From the NCBI GenBank assembly GCA_947623455.1, contig OX392538.1, positions 33,169,001 through 33,233,000 of the forward strand: 64,000 bases of DNA. The letters are read 5' to 3'. A program made the position numbers and the translations under genes. The first letter of the stretch is position 1. Every line of letters starts with the position of its first letter. Under the pieces are notes generated by a model that ran no database searches, had not been told where the DNA came from, and was given only the letters and a program-made list of their open reading frames with translations. This document shows, piece after piece, positions 10,912 through 20,439 of the stretch. The DNA is from Mimachlamys varia (lineage: Eukaryota; Mollusca; Bivalvia; Pectinida; Pectinidae).

Positions 10912-11829
10912 TTAAAACCAAATTAAGTTAAATACAAATAAACACGATTTGGTTGGGTCCCTGTCGATGAAAAATTGTCTCTCTCCATTATAACCCAATC
11001 GATCTTCAGTGAGGGCGGCAAATACACTATTTGCATCAGCCTGCAGGCTTTGCAATGATGTCCTGAACACTTTTCCCCCAACGTCAAGTGTTATAGCTGA
11101 TTGGCTTATTGACCTTAAACGATATGCCATGGCTTTTTTCCTGTCGTTGGCCAACTTATCTTGTATTTCAGTTTCTGTTCTAAGTTGTTCCTTTTGAAGG
11201 AAGCCCTCCCCGACAGGTTCCTTACTAGTGGATAAGGGACCATATGTGGACTGACAGGAAATAGCATCATGTTCCTCTCTTTGAACATGTTCACGACTAG
11301 CTTCCTTTATCAGCCGGGACAGTATAGGGGTCCTTGACCCAGACTTTGACCTTGACCTAGACCTGGACTTTGACCTTGACCTAGATCTAGACTTTGACCG
11401 GGACCTAGACCTAGTCCATGACGTCGACCTTGCCATTTTCCTAGATCTATCCATCTGGTCTCTCTCCTTCACAAGGGCTACTGACTTCACAAGGGAGAGA
11501 CACGGGCCCTTGTCCACTTCCCTACTCTAGGCTTGTGTTCTGGACGAAGTCCCCTTCGCTGATGCAGATCTAGATGAAGTCCCATTTCTGCGATCTCTTC
11601 GATCTTTGGTCCGGGCATACATGGACTCTCCTGAAACACGAGTCAACCGCTTCCATGCTTCCTCCATTCTAAACCGTTCGTAGCACTGTAATGCCTCTTC
11701 CCCTTTACAGCCATAGGAAGTGTGCTGTTCCTTGATATGACGCTCAGCGGCGGACATAGAGCCAAACTCTTTCCTTTCCTTACAAATTTTGCATCGCCAC
11801 TGTGATTTTGAGGCCACATCTTGACCATC
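10912..11829 (-). pseudogene. C2H2-like zinc finger / RS-repeat / KCTD-type BTB reading frame with one internal stop
   Basis: Reading leftward, a strong acceptor (TTTTGTCATTTCAG, ending at 11830) opens a frame beginning DGQDVASKSQW. It contains one zinc-finger-like motif (CKIC, 14 residues, then HIKEQH) and then a basic serine-rich tail. A single in-frame TAG lies at 11527-11529, after which the same frame continues. Next come KSRSRSRS repeats (about 11335-11418, encoded by a 24-bp tandem unit), a charged linker, and the first ~50 residues of a potassium-channel-tetramerisation (KCTD) BTB fold: ITLDVGGKVFRTSL, then FFIDRDPTK (about 10948-11097). The BTB fold is cut short by a stop at 10912. 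It lies on the same strand and only ~60 bp behind the Gypsy pol stop. It could be a host gene fragment, or a third ORF carried by the element and expressed by splicing. No ATG is obvious. Alive, pseudogene or read-through cannot be decided from sequence. Confidence 0.6.
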
Positions 11830-11892
11830 CTGAAATGACAAAATTGTTTTGTAAGAAGACTTTTTTGGGTGGTAAGTCAATACATAATGTAT

Positions 11893-13428
11893 TTACATAT
11901 CAGCAAAACGTTTAGCTGGGCGTATTCGCCGCCCCCTACGATTATAAACGATTGGAGTTGAAGTACCCCAAGTGGCACCTTGGTCACCATGACTGACATC
12001 CTGTGAGAGATCCAATGTTGTATCAAGGTTTCCTGAATCATCATTGGATATCACTGACTCATGATCACTGGGATCAGGAGATGACAAGGGACCATCGTAG
12101 CTATCTTCTATCGCCAGATTGTCTACAGTACTGTCAAGCAGATGTATCTCTGTACTTGGATCCATAGAAACCTCACGTATGTCCAGTATATGCTGGTTTT
12201 CATGGAACCAAGTAGGAGGATTGTCCCCACTATAGGGTTTCAATCTGTTGTAATGGACAACTTTTGCCTTGGATCGGGATGTCTCCTTAATCCTGTAAGT
12301 GACATCACTTAGCTTTTTGATAACTACAAACGGTCCGTTCCAAGGTTTCTGGAGTTTAGGACAAACGCCAATTTTCTAACGTAGTTATGTAACCACACAC
12401 TGTCACCCTCCTCATAATGGCTAAAAGTTCTCCCCTGCGTTATAGCTTTTCTTCATGGAAGCACTCGCAAGCTTCAAATTCTCTCTAGCAAACTCATGAA
12501 CTATCTCAAGATTCTGTGACAATTTGTAAGCATAGTTTGTGAGATTCACTGGCTCTTCCTGATCAGGATGGCTATACATTAGGTCTATTGGAAGGGATGT
12601 CTCTCGACCTAACATCATTCGAGCTGGTGAATACCCAGAAGACTCATGGACAGAAGACCTGTACGCCATTATTAACACGGGAAGGAGCTGATCCCAGTTT
12701 CTCTGATTATCACTGACAAACAGAGCCAGCATGTTTTCAAGAGTTTGATTGAGACGTTCAACTATACCATTGGATTGTGGGTGCAGTGGAGTTGTCCTTG
12801 TTTTTTCAATGCCTAGGATCTGACACATTTCAGCAAAAACATGGCTTTCAAAATTTCGACCTTGGTCGGAATGCAGCTGTTTTGGAACACCAAACTGAGC
12901 TATAAACCTTTCTACCAGGACATTAGCTACAGTGGTTGCTTCAATGTCAGGTAGAGGATAGGCTTCACTCCATTTTGTAAAAAAGTCAACCACCATTAAG
13001 ATGTATTTGTTACCATCAAAACTAGGTGCGAATGGTTCCAAAATGTCGATTGCCACCCACTCTCATTGTATTGTTGTAATGGCGCTCGTGGTGCTCGTGT
13101 GGGTCTCTTCCTGGAAGCACACTCATCACATACTCTACAAAAATGCTCAACATCCCTACGTACCCCCTGCCAGTAAAACCGTTGCCGAACACGAGCTAGG
13201 GTTTTACTCATACCTAGATGTCCGGCTGTTATACTACTTTGCAACTCCCTCATTGCCCAAGGTCGTAATATTTCTGGGAGAACTATCTGCCATTCTTTTT
13301 TTCCGGCCATCTACACTTTCCCATCTCCGACAAAGGATGCCAGATTTTATTATAAGGGAATCAAACCTGGTCCAATAGTGCTTCACTCCTGGTGATAGAT
13401 GACTGATCTCTGCCCAGGGTGGTTTCAT
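11893..13428 (-). pseudogene. Gypsy integrase and pol C-terminal tail (frameshifted)
   Basis: Three overlapping frame pieces make up the integrase. The zinc-binding part (13310-13130) has TAGHLGMSKT and the CRVCDEC pair, but the position usually holding the first histidine reads Q. The catalytic core (13056-12421) shows D in MAIDILEPF, D in HSDQGRNF and E in GIVERLNQTLE, the DD35E triad. A frame change near 12400 leads to the GPY/F module (GPFVVIKKLSD), then an acidic tail ending RRGRRIRPAKRF. Normal role: joining cDNA to target DNA. Breaks lie between 13310 and 13234, at about 13050, and near 12380. Family assignment is firm; function is lost. Confidence 0.85.
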
Positions 13429-13641
13429 TCCACTCTCTAGCCACTAATAGACTATAGCTATCATTGTATCTTCTAACTGGAGACTTTTCAGATTCTCAAG
13501 GGTAATAGTTCCTCGATTCGAAAGCTTACCAGTCTGTGTGCCTGAGGATGCTGCTAGGCCAGAATCAGTGACAGCATTCACGCAGAACTCACTTGTCTCC
13601 TGAGAGAGGGAGTCTTTCTGCTCAGCTTTATCGCAGTGAGA

Positions 13642-15184
13642 TCAAGAAAAGTCATGAACATTGCAGGGTCGTCTTGATAACCCATCTGCATTCAAATGAA
13701 GTTTTCCTGCTCGATGCTGAATTTCAAAATCATATTCTGACAGCCTCCTGGCTAACTGGCCTTCGGGAGTCCGAAAGTTTTGGAGCCACCTAAGTGATCC
13801 ATGATCAGTTCTGAGTAGGAAATGTTGCCCATAAAGGTAGCAATGAAATTGTTTAACAGCAACAACTACAGCTAACAGTTCACGTCTAGTGACGCAATAT
13901 GACCGCTCAGGTTTACTGAATGACTTGCTGTAGTAGCTGATAACTTTTTCTTGGCCATCTTGGATTTGAGACAGTACAGCACCGAGGGCATAATTACTGG
14001 CATCTGTGTCCAGAAAAAAAAGACCATCTTGTTGTGGATAACTCAGTATAGGAGATGTAGTGAGGTGATGTTTAAGTACATTGAATGCATCATCACAGTC
14101 ACTGGTCCATTGAAACGGATTAGATTTCTCTGTCAACCTATATAACGGTTTAGCCAGCTTGGAAAACCCAGATACATATCTCCGATAATATGTGCAGATT
14201 CCCAGGAAGCTCTGTAATTCATTCAGATTTTTTGGTACAGGCCACTCGCTTATGGCAGATATTTTCCCTGGATCAGTGGAGATGCCCTCCCCTAATATGA
14301 CATGACCTAGATACCTAACCTCTCTTTGGAAAAGGAAACATTTCTTTGGATTCAATTTAAGGTTAGCAGACCGAATTATGTCAAAAACTATCTGTAAATT
14401 TTCCAACTCCTGCTCAAAAGTTTGTGCAAAAACAAGAATGTCATCTAAATAAACGAGACACAACTTCCATGTCAATCCATACAACACTTTGCTTTGTTCA
14501 TTAGATGGACGAAAGTGGCGGGGGCATTACATAGGCCGAATGGCATCACTTTGAACTGCCACAAGCCTCCATTGCCAGTGACAAAAGCGGTCTTATGTCT
14601 ATCTTCTTCGGCCACGTCCACCTGCCAATAGCCGCTCTTTAAGTCCAGGGTAGAATACCAGGATGACCCTGCGAGGGTATCCAGCGTATCATCTATCCTC
14701 GGAATGGGGTGACTATTCTTAACAGTTACACTGTTTAGCTTCCTGTAGTCGATACAGTTACGAAGTGAGCCATCTTTTTTACGGACTAAAACTATTGGTG
14801 AGGCAAATGGTCCACTGGCAGGCTCAATTATGTCATTGGCTAGCATGCTCTCAACCTCCTTTTCTGCCTCTGCCTTCCTAGCAAGCGGTATCCGCCTTGG
14901 AGCCTGTTTTAATGGCTTGGAATCACCTATGTCGATAGTATGAGTGACAAGCTTAGTGTACCTATGTCAGTTGATGAAGCTGAAAAGATATCAGCATATC
15001 CCGCTAAAATTTTCTGAACCTGTGAGGTTTGACTTTCGGTAAGTTTCTCAGTGGAACGGTTAAACAAATCATTCAGATAATCTGGAATATCTGTCTCACC
15101 TGACTGATTCTTAGAGTCAGACTGATCTGATTTAACATCAGCAACCTCACAAAATCCAGCGACGGTACCCTTAGACTGAGGCAT
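13642..15184 (-). pseudogene. Gypsy reverse transcriptase and RNase H (frameshifted)
   Basis: Three frame blocks: 15184-14927 (linker ending SSTDIGT), about 14940-14472 (fingers and palm: RKKDGSLRNCIDYRKLN, STLDLKSGYWQ, FGLCNAPATF) and 14487-13642 (palm YLDDILVF, thumb, then RNase H with DTDASNYALGAVLS, RRELLAVVVAV, RTDHGSL and a GKLHLNADGLSR end). The catalytic aspartates of both enzymes are visible. Frameshifts separate the blocks near 14940-14950 and 14480, and another separates this region from the protease near 15180. Role: copying element RNA into DNA and removing the RNA strand. Confidence 0.9.
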
Positions 15185-15899
15185 TCATAACACGCAGGGG
15201 TATCTCACCTTTAGAGGATTTTGCAACAGTCCGTGCCACAAAAAGATGGTGTTGAGAAAGGAACCTTAGAGATGGTTCCACCACGTAATCTGTATCTATC
15301 TTTACTGGGTCAGCTGGTGCCCCAGTTACAAGCATTTCACTATTTGTAGGAATTGTCATTGCTTTCTTAAAAACCACCCTACAACATGAATCATCTACGT
15401 CTGGTGGTGTAGGTAGTAATGGTACTCTAGAACCACTAATATCCAAAACATCTTCCCTTAACATGATATTACAACCTTCACCCCGCAGAAAGTCTTTTCC
15501 CAGAATGCCTTCATTCTTAATGTCAGCAAACCAAACTTTACGTTTAACCACAAAGCCGTTCAGTTCAATCTTGACCCGAAGAAAACCTATCACCGGAGTA
15601 AGTTCACCGGTAGCGGTTAACATTACTTTCTTATCATGACCCAGGTTTGCCTGAAGAGCTTTCGGTAAACGTCTCAAGACACTCTCCTGGAGTACAGTAA
15701 ATGTTGCCCCGGTATCAACTAACATAGTGATAGGAAGGCCTTCTATCTTAGCTTTAACAAATTCACCATCATCAAACGGCGATGAATTACAAACTATCAC
15801 ATCCTTGGACCTTCTTCTACCACTCATGACCGACCTGTGGTCCGCCAGCTCGGTCTTGCCTAGTTTCCCTGCTTTGATGAAGCACACTTTTGCGGGCAC
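15171..15899 (-). pseudogene. Gypsy aspartic protease region
   Basis: The frame covers about 242 codons, with the single-domain retropepsin signature LVDTGATFTVL near 15720 and, about 80 residues on, GILGKDFL, matching the usual I-L-G-x-D-F flap-proximal motif. It overlaps the end of gag in the -1 frame. That could reflect programmed frameshifting or a later mutation, and no canonical slippery heptamer is obvious in the overlap. It ends at a TAA where family members continue into pol; the next block resumes one base over. Role: cutting Gag and Pol precursors. Confidence 0.8.
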
Positions 15900-17224
15900 G
15901 ATTTATCAGAATTCTGGCTATTTGAAGTCTGATAAAGCTTTTTAACATCATGATTTTTCCCCTTTTTATCTGCAGGGATAGCAGAATTTTTCAACTGACC
16001 AAAGTTTTTCTCAAATAGCTTTCTCAGTGGACCTATATCTTCCCTAATTGACTTCACCTCCTCACAAGACATTTCTGATGGAGTTTCATCAGAATCCTCG
16101 TCTTTCATTTGAACTGATCTTACTGGCCTATTTTTAAACTTATCTGCCATCTTATGAGTTTCCAAGCGTACTGCCAGTGTTTCTGCTTGTGTGATACTCT
16201 CCGGTTGTGTTTCACGTAACCGCCATTTGATGTCAACATCAGTCAACGCATCAATAAAGTAGTCTAAAGATAAAGTTTCTAACATGTCCGACGTGGCTTT
16301 TGGATATGCCTGACGAGTTAGTTTCTTTATAGTTTTAGCGAGATCAGAAATTGACTCATCATTCTTTTTCATGCGAGTTTGAAGTTTAGCTTTGTACATT
16401 TCCGACTTGGCAGCACTTTTGAAGTGTCTGGCCAACTTCATTGTCAGTGTGTCATAATCTCTCCTTTTGTCCGGATCTTATTCACTGAGAATAGCCCTAG
16501 CGGACCCTGAAAGACTCCCACCTCAGTACAACTCTTTCTGATTATCAGTCCATCCATTAATGTCAGAGTATATTTCAAATTGGGAGACATACTCGTCCCA
16601 GTCATCAGATCCATCATAAATGACCGGTCGCATTGAAACGTGTTTCTGACCAGACGACTTTGAGCTATCTGATGATTTTGCTGGAGGAAGAGGAGTACTC
16701 GCTGCATCGACCTTTATACCACTACAGAATTGTTGCTCTGCCACTGATGGCTCTACCTCCCCATCAGCCTCTGTGGGCGGTTTACTGGTTGGTCCAACTG
16801 CAGTTTCAAGGTCAAATGTAACACTTTTCTCTGGACATTTACTACTGGACTTTGTGGCAAGGTCACTTTGACCCATACGCAAAGGAGGGTACAAGCCCGA
16901 ATGTGTGTCAAAAAGCTCTTTACTGTATGAACTTGACTGACTTTCCTCAACATTTGTATCGAGAGAAATCAGTTCGGTTTCCGGAACTCTGAACCTCGCA
17001 ACTTCATCCCTGAGGTCAGTAGTTCGACACTTCAAACTGTCTACATCAGACCTGATGAACTCCAGCTCTTTCTGGATTGTCACATTAGTTTTTCTGAGCA
17101 GTGATAATTCTGAGTGTACGTCGCCCAGAATTTTATCTGTTGATGCGCTACGTTCTCTCAAAAATCTGAGAATGTCTACAAATGACTAGCCAAGATGCTC
17201 GAGATCTTGAGTGGAGTCCGCCAT
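15860..17224 (-). pseudogene. Gypsy Gag, with three in-frame stops
   Basis: The likely ATG is at 17224-17222. An in-frame TAG follows 12 codons later (17188-17186). The frame then runs through a predicted coiled-coil-like stretch, an acidic linker and the retrotransposon Gag core (YDGSDDWDEYVSQFEIYSD). A TGA at 16525-16523 and a TAA at 16480-16478 come next, after which the same frame resumes with RRDYDTLTMKLARHF and a helical capsid-like segment to 15860. No intact CCHC knuckle is left at the C-terminus, only cysteine debris around 15890-15910. All three stops are single codons with homology continuing on both sides, so they look like decay rather than wrong annotation. Confidence 0.8.
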
Positions 17225-17349
17225 GGTACCAAGGAATCACTGGGAATTTATGCAAACAAATATCTAAGCAAGAAAATGTTGATAAACCAAAGTTCCTTCT
17301 TTGTAATAATAATTAGCCCAAATGGTTGTAGTAAGTGTTTACTGCAAGG

Positions 17350-17366
17350 CCCCACGTTGGGCGCCA
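17350..17366 (-). promoter_or_regulatory. Primer-binding site of the Gypsy element
   Basis: On the minus strand, TGGCGCCCAACGTGGGG begins within two bases of the LTR end. This form (TGGCGCCC...) is the usual start of a retroelement tRNA primer-binding site and fixes the 5' LTR boundary at about 17368. Confidence 0.8.
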
Positions 17367-17367
17367 A

Positions 17368-17823
17368 TGTGATGACGTTTAGTTTTGGGGTGTCACCACG
17401 GTGGACCCTACAGCAAACACCACACAACACAGTAGTTAACGTTTTGAACCTTTATTAATCATTTACATTGTATTTGGCTATGGTATTACATAATGGACAA
17501 CCGCGGTGAAGTCCACCACACTTTCACCAGGGGATCCTCACCCAGGGTGAACCTTACCCAAATCTGTTGGTGGACTTCACCACAACATGTGGGTGAAACT
17601 TACCCAAATCTGGGCCTGTGACATTCTATAGTGCTGGTCTGGTAACAATAGGTGTTCTCAGTTCGCTCGCCAACACACCACATAACAATAGGTGTTCTCA
17701 GTTCGCTCGCCAACACACCACAGAGGCCTACTACAGCTCTACCTGTCCACACTGGGGTTTGACCTCTGATGCACATGCTTGACCCCGGGTAGGCAGTCAA
17801 GCATGGCACAGGTAAATCACACA
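17368..17823 (-). repeat. 5' LTR of the Gypsy element (outer end approximate)
   Basis: The inner end on the minus strand is ...GTCATCACA, next to the primer-binding site. The outer end is placed at TGTGTGATTTACC (17823), which gives TG...CA ends and a near-palindromic TGTG(A)TGA terminus. An AATAAA signal (minus strand) lies at about 17446-17453, near the inner end, as expected for R/U5. It contains a 40-bp tandem duplication and a 14-bp inverted repeat (17505-17518 with 17568-17581). The outer boundary cannot be proved because the partner LTR is missing. Confidence 0.6.
17643..17722. repeat. 40-bp perfect tandem duplication inside the LTR
   Basis: The units 17643-17682 and 17683-17722 appear identical. 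They lie in the upstream (U3-like) half of the LTR, where repeats often act as enhancers; that role is inference. Confidence 0.85.
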
Positions 17824-20439
17824 CCAGAGGGACAGTACTGGGCTGTAGCAGACGACTATTTTAATACTACAAATGATATTGTGTTATAAAGAAACAACAA
17901 TTAACATAAGAAAATAAGCAATAATTAAAACAATAATTACATTTAAAGTTACATATGGGGTGAGACATTAATTTGTAGTAACTCCCAGTCATGTTGTCAT
18001 ATTAAAAACCTAAACTAAGTGTTATACAAACAAACCAGATAGGCATTCACGGTGATATCCTTTTGTTACACGTTTACTCGGCCTATTGATGAATATACTG
18101 AAGGGGGACAAGGCACAGGTGAGATGTTGGGCACAACACTCTTCCCCGCTTGTTCCGTAAGGTGAGGTATGCTAATGTGATACCGTATGACGACTTTATT
18201 TAGTTTATCAGCAAGCCGAGACTGCATAATAGTCTGGGTTATAAACATATTGTCATGCATGTGATCAGCTATATACAATCAAACACACGATGATTGAATG
18301 CGATTGTAAGCACGTGTCAGATTTTATCAATATCATATAAGAAGTCAATTTGATAACGTTCCAGAGCGACCAGCGATGTTAAGCCCTGATCTGTCAATGG
18401 GCCGTTTAACCCTAAAACGTTAGATCTAGTGACAAATGGGTAAACATACATCCACCTGTTATCATTTCTTGAAGTTAGGATTACTGTACTAGTCGACAGC
18501 TGCCTTGGTGTTAACCCACTTAATCGAGTATCGGAGGGGACAAGACAATACATTGAAACATATAGGCTGTGTGTTGGTGTTAAACAGGCACCTGATTATG
18601 AACGCATTGCTTCTCAAAGGTGTATAGCAATGACTTATAATCACATTATAGGGTGTCAGGCGGCTTGAAACCGTGTAATCTTATTACATGTTTTGCAGCT
18701 CTTTTAAGAGATGTTAAATTGTTTAACGCAAACAATGTTAATGCTTATCCTTTTTCTCAATGAATATATATTTCTACAAAGAAGGCTGATACGACGACTA
18801 TGAAGACGGCTTCAGTGTCATAGATACTAGTTTATGGCTGCAGAATAACAGAGGCCATTGTACATTCAAAATTGGAAATTAATACTTTAAAATAAACAGA
18901 CTAATAGTTTTTGTTGTCAATCTAACTTTATTGGTGATGTTGACATTCGAAATAGTTGTCGACTACTAACGAAACAAACGTTGAGGGCGTGCATGTAAAC
19001 CTTGCTTTCTAAAATGAAATTCCTGTAAAAACAGTTATGGTAAAACCAGAGATCAATCTAGTAGTTTTTACAGTGTCATTTGTATACCTACTTGAATGGC
19101 CTCCAAACAGCTTGTATTTGAAATCCAATGACGAGGAACTGTTAGAACACCCCTTCGGAAATAATACTCTCAGTAAGTTTCAAGTTACTGCTATAATACA
19201 TATTATCATTGATATCTAATAAGCAGTTTACATTACCGCAAAAGTAAAATGAACCTATGACAATTAACTTACTTGGTAAAGAAAATATTGAGAAATTGTA
19301 CACAAAATTATCTTCAGAACTGGAAGTATATCTATATTTATACTGGTAACTTATTGTGTCACAACAAACACAATGAATAGGTATGACACACCACAAAGTA
19401 AGTAAAGGTAATATCTTTAAATGATAGGGGGTGGTAAACACTCTAGTGGATTGTTTAGTCCCCGATGTTTGCTGGAGCCTCCATAGCTACATGTATCTCT
19501 TTTTAGTAGTGGCATATTACATAATATACACATTTTCGTAGTACACGATTTTAAATTATACATAGCTAGTTAAATTTTACTTCTAAATTCATGAATTGAA
19601 GGGGTTTTACGCACCTGACCCTTGTGCTTCTACCGTAGTTTAGAAATTTTGGATTCCCACCTTAAACCGTAAGTAAACACTGTTTTTTTTCGAACTCGCT
19701 AAAATCGAGGGCGGAATATGCATCAAAGAATAAGTGCTTTGGAAATAAGAGGTCGCAATTGGCCAAATCATATCCGTTGATAAAAGGCCGACAAGTGGCC
19801 TCTTATGTTATATGAGTAGGTATATAGGGGGAACAATCAATGTTTGGTATTCGCAATTTTTAACTCCAACGTCAAATATTTCTGTTATTTGTTCGTCCCA
19901 ACATCAGATATTTCTGTCAATTTTCGTCCAACAACTTCGTATTTTTGTCATTTGATTATCCAACACAAAAGCCTGAATTTCATTTTTTATCTCGAGTCTT
20001 CAGAAAGGCAAAATTGTAGCTTGTTTGAATAAACCTCTAAATATCCAGGTTTTATACCCAAACACATCGGAGGGCACCATAACAAAAAATAATTAACCAA
20101 CAATAAAGATATGTGGATACATTATTTTATTAAGCAAAACTATATTACAATATGTATATGACAACTTTTACAAATATTAACGTATACACATGTGCAAATG
20201 GATAATAGTGACTATTAGTTATTTTAGTTTTATCAATATTTCATATAATTTGTATCGGACTTAAAACGTTAATGTGCACCTACAATGTATATACAAAAAA
20301 CTTCCTCCGTTTCGTTTGCAAAACTTGACCATATGCGCCTACGTAATTATTACTCTTTATTTTTCTGACGCACACATTATGTTACCTAGGAAACAATCAT
20401 GCAAGACACATCTCTTCGTCACAGTTTCTTTCTCAACTT
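17824..20439. other. Non-coding spacer and 3' flank of the repeat-membrane gene
   Basis: About 2.6 kb without a supported gene. On the minus strand, AATAAA signals near 20356-20361 and 20126-20131 lie 80-310 bp past the stop of the 20440-22800 gene and are candidate polyadenylation signals for it. Nothing else is recognised. Confidence 0.5.

Larger units (their letters stand above)
11893..17823 (-). mobile_element. Decayed Ty3/Gypsy LTR retrotransposon, 3' LTR not found
   Basis: Order on the minus strand: LTR (17823-17368), primer-binding site, Gag, aspartic protease, reverse transcriptase, RNase H, integrase with zinc-binding, core and GPF modules, and an acidic pol tail ending at 11893. 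This is the Gypsy order. At least eight frame breaks or stops are visible, so the copy cannot make its proteins. A 3' LTR should follow the pol tail but is not present within the next 1.5 kb. Instead, the ZnF-RS-KCTD frame follows. Either the 3' end was lost, or that frame belongs to the element and the LTR has been deleted beyond it. Confidence 0.85.

Noticed and set aside
11829..11895. Short intron joining the Gypsy pol end (donor ATATGTAAAT) to the ZnF frame
   Set aside because: The donor and acceptor phases do not match, so this splice would put the ZnF out of frame; a splice from an upstream leader is not excluded.
16444..16953. Overlapping short frames on both strands across Gypsy gag
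   Set aside because: They are alternative-frame shadows of gag; only the frame with the YDGSDDWDEY segment has family similarity.
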